Positions 34,619 to 46,727 of a DNA stretch of 64,000 nt are shown piece by piece. The notes under the pieces are model-generated. The model had not been told where the DNA came from, did no database searches, and was given only the letters and a program-made list of their open reading frames with translations. The number at the start of each line of letters is the position of its first letter. The stretch's first letter is position 1. Location of the stretch: the NCBI RefSeq assembly GCF_947623445.1, contig NC_135245.1:4037501-4101500 (forward strand), in the 5' to 3' direction. This DNA is from Clavelina lepadiformis. Its lineage: Eukaryota; Chordata; Ascidiacea; Aplousobranchia; Clavelinidae. The translations under genes were made by a program, and so were the position numbers.

Positions 34619-36293
34619 GATAGAAAGGTAGTTTACCGTATGATATATGATAATGTATACGTTATTCCAAGGAGTGCTGGCCTGCACAAGGAGAAACAGC
34701 TTAACAGACTCTTTCCGGGTTTTTGTCTGAGTGACAAGATTAGCCACCTGAGCGAAACCTTTGCAATGCAATGTCTAGGCTACAACAATTGCAATTTGAA
34801 AAAGAACCAAAGAGGGTCAACAATTTTCACTGAGGGTGTAGGACAACACTAATCTATAAAAATGCGCAAGCAAAAACATTGTAACAATAGGCTACGGCGC
34901 TACACAATGCCTTAAAACAATTCGCTGTCTGCATATGTAAGCTCAAAATGGATTTAGATTTTACAGCCTGTAGCCGGCTGAAGCTGGTATATGCGCGGAC
35001 ACATTTTTGACAATGGTGGAATTTAACATGTTGTTTCATATAACTTAAAGCAATCTAGAAATGGCAAACTTGTTGGATAAAAAGTAAATATAAAATAATT
35101 GCGTATTCCAATATAAAAAAAACGTTTAATGTTACGAAAGCATTTTTAACTTCTTTATTTTAGGTTTGGAGTTATTTAAACATGAAAGAAATAGTAATAT
35201 CCTATTTTTTTCAGTTGCATATTCTAGATTATATGAACAAACGCTGATCTGACATTTCACACCATTAAGTGGTGATAAAGACTTTTCTTTAGCCTTCCAA
35301 TCGAAAGGCGACGAAGATAACGCACATGTTTGGGTATGCCCGAGTGATTTTAAACTTTGATGGGCAAAGCGTGATAATTGGTCTCTCACTCTCCATTCCT
35401 GGGTGAATGGCTTTACTTAAAAACCAATTACAGCCAAAAACATATGATGAAATATGGCCTACAGTAACGCCTGAACAATACAATTTAGTGCTCAGCCACT
35501 CCATACAGGAAAAATTTCAAAACGATTTTAAGTTGCCAATGTTTTATTCCATTGTCCAACTTTAAACCTAAGAATTGAGTTCGACATATAAATCTATATA
35601 CTGAACTATAGTTCGTGTAATTGGGTAATGCGAGCAAGTCTAAAGCATTTGGCTAGTACCGAAAAAGGTGCCCTTGAACTATTAGTTTTTTAAAAGGAAC
35701 ACGATCAACACTAAAAAAACAAAAACATTGGCATACGACGATCGACCGATGATATAAAATTAAACCCGCGTTTAGTTAGGTATAGAAAAACTAATAAATG
35801 TTCTTGCTTTGGCTGAATTATTCAAGCCATTTAAACTTATTCTGCTGATGATATATATTAAAATATGCTTAACTTGCGATCCAAACCGAAAAAACTGGTT
35901 CCAACTTGAGCCACACAATTGGAAAATATGTATATGATTAAAAGCAAATATAAAATGTTTTAGATATATTCTTTCTAAAGTAACTTAAAGTATAAGTTAT
36001 GATTCAATAAAACTCATTAAAATAAACACATTCCTCCTAAACGCCTTTTGGTTTGACACATTTTGTAATCTTTGTGTTATGTGTTTAACATTTAAACGCT
36101 AAAAGCGTGGAAAAAGTGTAGAATAGGCATAAATCATTACTAAACGTGTCATGGATTGTGGTGTTTAACCCATAAAGTGTTTAAATTTTGTCAAATTAAC
36201 AAAATTTATACACTTAAACACATAATTAAACACTTTAACATGTTTAAAGCGGTAAAATTGTGTTTAAATTTTAAACACATGAATGACAGTGTA

Positions 36294-38327
36294 CCCTACA
36301 TACTGTATAAATGAGCTCTGTTTTCTAAATATGTTTTCTTGGAATGTTTTATTAGGACTCGGCGAAAAGCAAACATAAGGTTGAATAAATTGTACCCAAT
36401 ATAACGCGGTGCTTGTCTAAGTGTCAGCTCGTGTCACGTTTATACAGCATCATATAACATCATTTATACAACACACTTTTCGAGTAATCTGTATCGTGCT
36501 TGTTTATAACTCGTGAGTTAAATTGTTTTGCTTCGTGTGTATTAGTGGTGATGTGCATCACTACATTGATAAATGTACGTATGATAACAAGAAAAATATG
36601 ATAACAACACAAACCTGTTGGCTTGCAATTTAAATGGTTTAATCTAAGGTTTGAAATAAAAGCAGCAGCTTAGGTAAAGCAGACATGACGGTAAGTTATT
36701 ATTTTGTTTATTTAGCAGAATTGTGTCTTAGTAAAAATGTAACAGAAAGCTTTCGCTTGAAACATTTTTCATTTTATATTTAAATTTTTGCATCAATTCT
36801 CATTTTTGAAATCTCCATAAATATTTGAGGACAGTTATATAAATGTTTTCAAAAAGTTAAAAACACATATATTTTGTAAAACCGCATTCCGTATTACACA
36901 ATTGCTGAAACACTGTAAAAAGTAATAATACAGCATATTATGGACAACCTACCGTAGTATTTAGGGTAATACCAGATATATTGTGGTGGATATGAAGTGT
37001 ATCCAACACGTAATCTAATGTGGCATCATAATCATGCATATAGATATGTTTGCATGTCGAAATTCCTAAACTACCTAATTCTTTGTTTTCAATAAAATTT
37101 CTGGACATAAAGGAAGCGGCGTGAAATGGGTTAGAGCTTCCCTACTTTTATAGTTATTCAGTTACCAATTCATTATCGCCAACCAACAACATTTACAATT
37201 GACTAAGTTAACAAAAAGGTGTAATGAGGACTGGAATTCACGTTTTGAGTATATTACTGAATAAATAGCTAGAAAACCGGAAATCAACTTGAAACCAGTG
37301 CTAGAGTAGTGCGATTTGGGTAATGTCACTTGAACCAGTGGCGAACCGAGCACACGCAAGCTTTCTGAATCTGATGTGTGGTGGCCGACACGTGACACAG
37401 AAGCTTTTTCTTAATTTTGCCAATTTTTCTATTGATTTTTATGTTTTATTTATTGTTTTTAATCTATTTTGTTAATTTTCACATTTTCTAAAAACGTTTT
37501 TGCATTATATTTTATAGTTTTTTTGTTTTAAAATACTTTTTCTTTTCAAAATCATTATTTTTATAAAATATTTTTGTAATTAAATCTTTTTTATTTAATT
37601 GTTTTAAATTTGCTTTTAATTAATTTTTTTAATTTAAGTTTTGAGAACCTTTTTTTAATTAAAAATATAATTAAAATTTTTTTTAATAAAAAATAAAAAA
37701 TAAAACATTTTAAAAAATTTTTCACACTGGGGGATTTTCACGAAGTAAGTTGATTTTTTATCTCCAGAAGCCTCCTCTCTTCGAAGCCGAGAAGTGCCGA
37801 GAAAGTGTTTCCTTGTCAGAAAATATCTTTTAGGGTACAGGAAGTTTGCTAGAGCAGACTTTAGGAGGTTAATTAGGTTTTGTTGCTGAATGTAATGTGG
37901 TAAAACAAATTGTGTGATGGCGTTTTTTTTTTGGTTAATAACCTAGTTTGTCATCTTTTGAATGTACGAACAGTGCTGGTATATAGGCCTACGGCGCAAA
38001 TAAACTACCAGTAGGTACCGTACTTCAGCATACCGTCAAAAATCAGTCTGTTGGAAATTACTTTCCACACACAACAAGATGTGAGAATTAGCAAAGCTCT
38101 AACGCTAAAAAGAAATTTCGTGAAGCTTTAACCGAAACTTTCATTGAAACAAACAAATATGTTAATGGCAGAATAATCTCAAAAAATAGTTAATATTCTT
38201 AACAACGTTTGTTCAACATTGAAGCAATTTATGTATTGCAAATATATCGCAAAAGTATCACTTATGTACATGCTAAACGTATAGCTAGAATTTTAATCAT
38301 GCAGTTTCATTATCACAAAAAAAACTG
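36294..38327. other. Intergenic DNA with AT-rich low-complexity tract
   Basis: It lies between the right end of the EnSpm-like element and the 3' end of gene copy 4. No coding sequence is recognised. From about 37410 to 37720 it is almost pure A/T with runs of T and A. It was joined to 27843-28110 before the transposon inserted. Confidence 0.6.
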
Positions 38328-41300
38328 TTAAGGATCGCAGGTATAGTATTCTACGCGTAGCCCTGCGTAATTGGTGTTCCAACTATGTATAAGGATTTTA
38401 AAATATCTTGCTGTCACTGGAGCAGGAAAGTTGTTTCTGACGATAGTATGCGAGTCTCGATTACCTTGAAATATCTGAGAAAACAAACAAAGCAATATTT
38501 AAAAAAATTCAATCACATGTGTAATTGTATGGTATTTCTAATGAAGACATGTGATATGTTTATTGAAGGTGTCTATATATAGAAGGTATAGCCATAGCTA
38601 TAATTAAAAGTGCGTTAAACGGTGAGTTACAATAACTTCGCTGCTCTAAAACGTAACAGCAAATGCCAAATTAATTAGTCATCAGCTGTAACTAGATAAA
38701 TATTACTCAACCAAAGTGAATTATTAATTTTTACTATTTTTTATCATTACCATTCATAGTATTCTTTGATAAATATACTTCATTTGCACTTTTTCTACAT
38801 TTTAATTTGTTCTTTACATCTTTGATTTAAACGATCACACTTCACCTAAGAATTAATTTATAAAATACCAGACTGCATTTACCAAATCTCCTCCCCCAAT
38901 GTTTTGCATAATCTGTAAAGCGTCCTGGCTAAAACCGTACGCTATTTTGTAACTTCTCACGTAGTATGATGAACTGCCTGGGTCACCTTGGGTTGCGATA
39001 GCCGCGACAGTTGTATTTTTCCTTAAGTCCACTTGAAGCCAGTCATTAGCATTAACTAAATAAAACAATTAGGAAACATACGGTTAGAAGCGAGAAATGA
39101 TGCGATATTGCTTTATTTGTCAAAGCTTTATTTATATTTTTATCTGATTCCACAGTAATAATTTTTACAGGTTGATGATAAACATAGGCTTATAATTATA
39201 TATAAATTGCTACGGTATACTTCTCATATGACAGTAGCAAAAAGATAAGAAAAAGTTGCTGAAACACATCGCCAATTTAAACGTGTTAAAGGTTAACCTG
39301 GATGTAGTCGCCAACTGTTAGAATACTGCAGTCGGGCATACGTTGCTGGGTAACTGCTGTAACGCGACGCCGTAATATCACGGCTCTGTACTCTTCTGTC
39401 TTCCATACCAACAGTGTACCGACATAAACTTGCTGAACACATATCATAAAATTACAAAACTAAGCGAAATTTAATTTAATTTAGTTTAACGTGGCTGATA
39501 AGTTTACGATAAAAATATTGCTTTTCGACAACTTAATTTTTAATTTACTTTTAAATGTTTCGCAATGTCTTCCTTTATACCCTGGAAGACATCTGCACAA
39601 GTAGTTTCTGCCACCTTCTGAAAAGCAAACCCCGCTTTGGCCACAAGGAGGATTGGCCATGTGACAAGGATTACCTATAAGACAAGTGTCTTCTAAAATA
39701 TTTATATGTATAATCTCAAGATGGCGTCATATAGCAATAATAATAATAATTTATGTCACCCATATAACAATAATTTTTGATTTTGTTTTCTAAATAGTTT
39801 TTACTTTCTACTAAACATTTGTTCCCTTCGTATCCTTCATCACATTCACAAATTATCCGGCCGATTTCATTGATACAAGTTCCTCTACCAGAGCATGAGC
39901 CAGGATCACAATGATCCACTGAAAACAAAAATTCACATATTTTGACAAAAAGACGGGAATTAGTATAACTTGCAGGTATATTTTAAAACGCGATTGCGTT
40001 CGACTTACAGACACACACAGGAGTATATCTTGTCCATTTCTTTTTATGACAAGTTGCAACAAGATAATTATTCACGTCGTAGGCCACTACATATTTGTTG
40101 TTGCATCTGTACGTAATGTTTTCGTTGTGTGGAACAAGCTGTCCACTCTGAGGAAATACTGTTCCGTTATTGGGCGCCGCCGGCACTACGCATTGGACCC
40201 CTGGTCATAACATTACGGAAATCAAATTGGTTTTAATTATTTATGTAACAAATTCGAACAATCTTTTGTTTCGCAAAGGTAAATGCAATGTAACTAAAAT
40301 CTATGATAAGTACGAGAATACCGTTTTCAAATATACAATAAATTTAGCAAAAATGCCTGCAAATCACAACATATTTAGATTAAAATTAAATGAAGTTCGC
40401 ATATTTAGCTAAATTGCATTTAGCATTTAGCCAAATTGTTAAATCGTGAACCAATATTGTCCGTGAGCTGTTCGCATTTTTGCAATTTGTCCGTAAGTGT
40501 TACGTATGCTTACCATACCATTATTTACAAACGGCATCCCACATAAACAGTAGATATATAGAGATATAGCTCGTGTATGATTAAAAACCATATTTACTTA
40601 TGGAGCAGTCATGTCCTTCGTAATCATCAGTGCAGTTGCATATATATGAGTTTCCATCGTTGATACAAGTTCCTCCATTTTTACATGGCATGTGGTCGCA
40701 TTGATCGACTAAATATTTGTTGGCATGTAATGGATTATACTCATAAACTCATTGTCATCAATCAATTAATTAGCATTAAAAATTAGTCACAGTAATACTA
40801 ACAACACAAAGAAAACATGGAGACTTTAACTGCCAAAAAAAGGCCTTAAAAATTGATTTGAAGGAATCAGAAGGTGGAAAATGTTTTTTCGGGTATGCAC
40901 AATGTGTATTTATAATTATACTTTCCAACATATTGAAATATTTAATACTAAATTTTGACACTTGTTTGTTTGCTGTATTTTTTATTGCTTTTTTAACGTC
41001 ATTTTTCATGACATTACCGCCTTACATTAATAGTACCCTATGACGTAAGAGGAGTAACTTTTTACTTGCAAGCAATAAAACATGTATTTTCTTGTACAGC
41101 AATAATAATTACAAAATGATAGCGTGTTTTTTTAAATAAAACTTAGTTCCATATTTTTGGCCATTGAAAATCCTCTATAGCCGATTGTATAGAGTAAACA
41201 TAAAATGTTTATGGTTATTATGTAATCACTCAACATTTTACAGGCCTGCATGAACTTCAAAACCAACAAAATTTGCAGTATATCACAAGTGAGGAGTATA

Positions 41301-42895
41301 TCTTGCCTATAAGTTTAGTCTCAAGTTTTTGGTTTGATTCCTTTGATAATGAAACAACAAGAAATACAGTCTAAACGCAAAGGTAAGAGTTAAAGCATTC
41401 ATGCAATAATTGAAAAGCTATAAGTATAAAAGATGGCTGGAAGTAAAGTAACAAAATACCACCCAAGACGTCAAATAGGTTCTTGCTGCTATAAATGCTT
41501 CAAATATTCTGTAAACGCAGCAGAATCATATACAAATGAGTGACAAACCTCTGATAGCGTAATGATGCAATTCACTCAGACGTTCGAGCTTTGCCGTGAT
41601 ATTTTCCAGAGCATCTTAGGAAGTAAAACAAGTTTTTAAGTTTAACTACATTTGGCAAAACATACTAAGTATAACCTAAGTTTCAGAATATAGTATCTCA
41701 ATTTATAGTCTTTGTATTATTATTATATGTATTATTAAACGTATTGGACTTTTAAACACTATAATGGACTTAAAATTTTGCACATTTTATAAGGTACCTG
41801 TACCGAATAAGGCCCGGTTCCTAATAAGGCCCATTGCTCATATTTCGCAAACCCGTGCAAATAAATGAAAGATTTTGTCCCTACATAAAAACTAATATAA
41901 ATTCATGATGGTTTACCAGATTTCATCCTTGTCACGTGATCAACCGATTCACTAGAGCACAACAAAAATTTGATATTTGCAGTTAAGGTGGTTTTGTTAA
42001 TTTAGAAAAAAAGTAAGTGAGAATTTGGCCGGTTAAATGAACTGTTGTCAGCCGGCTGAAGTTTTCATGTAACAACCAACTTAGTATTGAAAAGGATAAT
42101 GCACTTTTTTTTGCTAAAATTTTTCTGATGATAAAAATGTGACATTTTTTTCGTGGATGCCACATGCGCCTAATAAGGCCCATACAACATGCTTGGCTAA
42201 TTGATGTCCAGACTTCAAGAGTGGTTCCAGTCATCAGTTGGCAAATTGTTGCAGTTACTTTGATGCGCCTAGTGGAATCTTTTTAAATGTTTGTACAACT
42301 TAAAATATGAAATTTCTAATAATGTTATATGTTGTCTATTACTATGTTTTGAATCAAAATACTCACAAAATTGGTGGGCCTTATTAGGAACCTATGCTCC
42401 TAATAAGGCCCATTTTTTGGAATTTTTAATTTCTTTATAAAAAATTTTTGGGGGGTTGTCAGGTATTGTGGTTTTAATATGTTGTAGTCATATACCCTCA
42501 CTAATAGAATACGATTTTTCAGTCTATTCTCATTTATGGTTCTTGAGTTATTTTCAAAAAAGTGTTAGGTGGGCCTTATTCGGTACAGGTACCTTATATC
42601 AGCTACAATTTAACTTGAATGAAGCTAAGTTATTGAACAAGCGCTTAGATACACCTTCAAATTTTTCAAACTTGTTGTACATCTGTGCAATTTCACTTGG
42701 ATCACAACCGCAACGGCCAGGAATTCCTCGTGGTCCTTGCGGTCCAACTGCTAGCTTAAAACCGTTAATAAATGTTGAAGAATTTTGGGATGGCGATTAA
42801 GGTATGGGTGTATAGGCTTCGCTATACGAGTTAATTGCCCCATTCCCCAAATGATATGTCATTAAAAAAATCCACAAGAAACACGGAAAAATCAT
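38328..42895 (-). pseudogene. Inverted collagen/EGF/sushi/discoidin gene, copy 4, exon 1 broken
   Basis: Exons 2-9 are clean: 41614-41549 (neck), 40708-40598 (EGF), 40200-40009 (CCP), 39918-39805 (EGF), 39674-39549 (EGF), 39432-39298, 39055-38883 and 38474-38328 (F5/8C, ending LRVEYYTCDP). All are open, with GT/AG and matching phases. Exon 1 (42895 to about 42640) starts with a signal-like MIFPCFLWIFLMT but reaches TAA at codon 33 (after YTPIP). The conserved Cys is lost, about half of the collagen repeats are missing, and the usual donor is mutated; a donor at GAAG/GTGTAT would restore phase 1. The clean downstream exons mean that either inactivation is recent or another first exon is used. 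Intron 1 contains a MITE. Confidence 0.78.
41792..42594. mobile_element. TA-flanked MITE in intron 1 of copy 4
   Basis: The termini aggtacctgtaccgaataag and its exact inverse (about 24 bases in all) enclose 803 bp. The flank is tata on both sides (41788-41791 and 42595-42598), as for Tc1/mariner-type TA insertion. The motif cctaataaggccca or its inverse recurs inside. There is no transposase. Confidence 0.8.
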
Positions 42896-42909
42896 CCTTA
42901 TTCAATACT

Positions 42910-45900
42910 CTAAAACAAACGTTATAAAGTATGTATGAAATAACGAATAATAAAATCCAACTGACTTAATGAAACATAAATCATTAAATTATTTATAATT
43001 AATTTTTTTTCGAAAAATACTTCCTTCACTATAAACTGACTTGGACTATAATTGCAGGGAGAACTCCTTGATTGTTGTGTATTCTTGTATTTCATACTTA
43101 TAACTATGTATCAAAATTTTATGAAAGCAATGTAATATGAGCTAAAAAATGTGAATACCAACTCATGCTTACAGTATCAAAAATTATATTGCCGTACGTT
43201 GCATGCTCATATCTTTTGTAAATGTGCAGCAATGGTGCAACGCTAACATCTTAAATACGTTCAAATATTTGCCGGCAAAAACTCGTAAATTTTAAAATAC
43301 TTTATTGCAGCAGCAAATTATTCATGAATCTCCCTGGGCCACAGCTCCCTACACATGTAGTGCAAACCTTTTACTTTATCATCAGACTCACCGCAATAAT
43401 TTTATAATATACACACACTCCTGCAAAAAGCACTGCAAGTCACAATGACATCAACTTAGATATTTGGTTGCTGCATTTATTACCTTGTTTTAGATACAAA
43501 TTTAATCTCTAGTTGTTACAATCTTTCTGTCTCAATTCAAATAATTTTGAGAAACGTTTTTCATCGTTTTGCTTGCTCACATTGTTTTTCCTGCGTTTTT
43601 CCGCTTGCGGGTAAACAAAATTACAGTTCTCGCAAGGCTAAGAATTTGCGAAAATGTGGCGCTTTTTTCTTCAGACAAGGTTCAATGTTCTGCAGACAAA
43701 TGTTGTCTGCAATGTGCAGGCACTTTGAAACGTAACCAAAACTCAAACACAATTGTTTGTCGACATTTTTGTTGTTAGTTTTCTGCTAACCCACCAGACT
43801 GATCTTAGTCTGATCAGTGATACTGCTAAAGTTAATTACACACGCAGAGGGAAACGACATTGAATAGAAAAGAATGATTATAATAAGATAATTTAGTTTC
43901 CACTAAATCGGTTGATGTGCATACTTAACTTGAGTTTGTGATTGATTCTGTGTTCAATCGCTATAATTCATAGTGCTAACGACCTCATTAAGTGACTGCA
44001 TCAGCTAGCCTGCTGATTGCAATCAATTTTTAAGGGATCATTTAAGTTGCTAGGAGGAGTTAAGAAGCTTAGACCCAAAGGATGAGAAAAACAAGCAGAT
44101 AATCATTAATTGCCTATGTATACAAAGGATAACCCAGTAATTTAAATAAACTTTTCGTTATCTGGTGACGCAGTTTGCCGATTCTGAACTTTGCAAGTTA
44201 TATTTTGTAGTAGTTTTATGCGTTTCAACAGCATTGAAAACAATTAATAATTGAAAAATTTTCGTCAAGGAAAAATATTTAATTTAAAGAATTCAACAGA
44301 AGAACCAACCTTTTTGGCTGCGTTTAAAATATCAACTTTCCACAAACAATTTCCTTTACTACGCCATTATTGTCGAAACCGAAGTTTTGAACAGAGCGTG
44401 GTAAAGTTTTAACTTTCCAAGTACTTGATGGCGCCGAACAAGATTGCTTGTTGATCGGACTTAAAATAGAAACTTTCTACAAACAACTCCCAAACTCATG
44501 TAATTAAACTGTCATTGAAACCTCCATTGGTGAAAAAATAATTTGCCCCATGTTTACGAAAACAAGATGCCCTCGACTTAAAAAAAGCCTTAGAGCTGTT
44601 GCTGGCATGACGAGCTCTTTTGATACTGCATTTCAACACATCCACCTTCGGTTTGCTTGAAACTTCGAATCTGTCTGGCTTGCTTAAGAAAACTGAACCA
44701 CAGCCTCCAAATTCAGGTTTGGTAGTCTTATTATGTCAAGGTTTAAAAGCAAAAACATATTTCAAGCATAGAAATAACCTCGTTATAAGTGGTAATTAAC
44801 GGAAAGAAGAATAGAGGCAATACAGAGCAAAATGTTCGAAGATTTAACTATATTAAATATTGATGTTTTCATCTGAATATTCACTTCACCATCATGACAT
44901 TAACCTTACACACATGAATACAAACCCGAAGATGTCAAGGTTGTTACGTTGTAAAAGTCCTGTTTGTATCACAACGTGTAACGTTGGTTTAATTGTTGAT
45001 TAAACTCGTTGTCATCGACGTGACCTGGCTTAAAGTAAGAAACTTAGGGGAAGTCCAAACATAAGTTGGCCTTAAAAATCAAAGAGTAGGCTAGTTGTCA
45101 GTAAATATGCTGGAAGATTTGTACTAATACGTTGTAATTAAGCAGTTATTGCCATAAATAAGTGGCAAAAAACGAAATTCATTGCTGAATTATCACGTAA
45201 ATCACGTTATTATTACGTCACAAGAAATAAAACAATAAGGATAACTCAAGTATTTGAACCAGGTATGAACAGAATGTTTCGTGTGGCCAGTAAATCAATA
45301 GTAATAGCAATAATTAAAGAGTATACTTAAGTATATAACTGGAACATTTTGCGTTAAATATAACTAAACTACAGTAGCTTACAGTTGGTGTATTTGTACT
45401 AGTTAATGTAGATGTTAACCTATACAAATTTTCTAAACAACCTAAATAAATTTTTAGTAAAAAAATTGTTGTTTCATTGGTAGAAAACGCTGCAAGGTTT
45501 GAACAAAAATACAGGAAAATTACTTGAAAAGTAATTGTCATAACAGTAAGTTAAGGGAATCTGCACAACTCGACTTGTTGGGCAATCTGATGACAATTAA
45601 CGTCAATTAATTGGGATTAACGCGGTTCAACAACATTGTTGCAAAATATTTGCTTCTAGCTGGCAATTAAAGGTTTTGGTTTCAAAAGTCTTAATTTTAT
45701 AAAACCTATAAATTTAAAATGTCAATTCAAATATATAATATCCTTTATTACGTAAATCTTTTATAGCCTTCATGTTCTCAGCTACTGGCGCCATCATTCT
45801 TTATTTTGGTTTTCATGAGCACGTATGTCAACATTCAAAAGTTTAGCGACTTCGTCACTTTGCTGAACAAGTTAATATTTGACCTCTTGACCTCAACGAG

Positions 45901-46603
45901 AGCTAAGTCAAAGAAAAATCGCAGTTAGTAAAGTCAAACGTTTGAAAACTTATGACAACGTGGAATTACGAATTACGAATTACAACGTGAAGTCTTGTTT
46001 CGCAATGTATTAGCCGATTAGCTGATTGAAATTGGCGCTCATTTAGTAAGGACTAATCTTTTTCTTATACGGAATAAATCGATAGCGAGGTATGACAAAA
46101 TACTCATTCAAAATGTTATGTTTTAAGACAAATTGAACTTTTTACAAACCTATAACATCGCCAAATAGGCAAGCAAAAACATCTGAAACATAAAGTTGCT
46201 ATATAAATTAATGGTGCAATTAGAGCAAAACGCCCAAGAAGCTGGCACAAATGTGATATTACTTGAAACAAATTGGCATAAAATATCGATACCACTAATC
46301 TGTATCGTATTTGAATTCTAATTTTGCTATGTTCTTATGTTCTTTTGTTGGTATGAGCTTAACTCTTAAAGCTTTCAAGCGAGATGCGTGGAAATAGATG
46401 TCCAATAGAAATCCTATTGAAATCCCTCTTGTCCTGTGGAATGGGATGGATAAATGAGCATAGAAGTATCTCTACAAATAATTCCAGCTTTTAATGAAAG
46501 CATCAGAAGACACAATAAAGTTTTTAAAAAACGAATTTTACTTTTAATATACTAATTCTAATAGCTGTCTACTTTTAATTCAACTTGCAATACCAGTTGT
46601 TTT
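42910..46603. other. Intergenic region between head-to-head copies 4 and 5, left part
   Basis: No supported gene. A splice acceptor (gttttag) lies 14 bases upstream of the copy 4 ATG (AG at 42911-42910, minus strand). The remainder is AT-rich and lacks ORFs with family features. Confidence 0.5.
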
Positions 46604-46727
46604 GTACAAAACATAGACACCTTAAATAGAAGGACTAGTAACTATACCATACCAACTATACTATACGAGTATAGTTATATTATACAACTATACCAGTCCT
46701 TCTATTTAAGGTGTCTATGGTACAAAA
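46604..46727. mobile_element. Short foldback element with 8-bp target duplication
   Basis: The 46612-46719 core is an inverted repeat, catagacaccttaaatagaa at the left and its exact inverse at the right, with a small palindromic centre. It is bounded by perfect gtacaaaa repeats at 46604-46611 and 46720-46727. An 8-bp duplication suggests a hAT-like mobiliser. It is non-coding. Confidence 0.88.

Larger units (their letters stand above)
28113..36291. mobile_element. EnSpm/CACTA-like DNA transposon, apparently intact, two genes
   Basis: The left end is CACTGTTATTTTG and the right end, read inverted, is CACTGTCATTCATG. The flanks 28111-28112 and 36292-36293 are both TA, a 2-bp target duplication. 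Subterminal regions at both ends are full of gtttaaa/tttaaac motifs. Inside, on the minus strand, are an 816-codon transposase ORF (31080-33530) and a spliced SAM-domain gene (28485-34618), neither disrupted. CACTR termini, short target duplication and two genes fit the EnSpm/CACTA group. It lies between gene copies 3 and 4, which converge on it. Confidence 0.8.

Noticed and set aside
34854..35504. Minus-strand ORFs in the 5' part of the EnSpm-like element
   Set aside because: Short, no family features and no splice link to either element gene; may be UTR or intron.
39735..39760. Short aataat microsatellite, and tttatttattt at 51627-51645
   Set aside because: Ordinary simple repeats in introns; no sign of function.
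43547..43778. Overlapping Cys-rich plus-strand ORFs
   Set aside because: Two frames overlap, there is no start context or splice partners, and the cysteines follow no recognised pattern.
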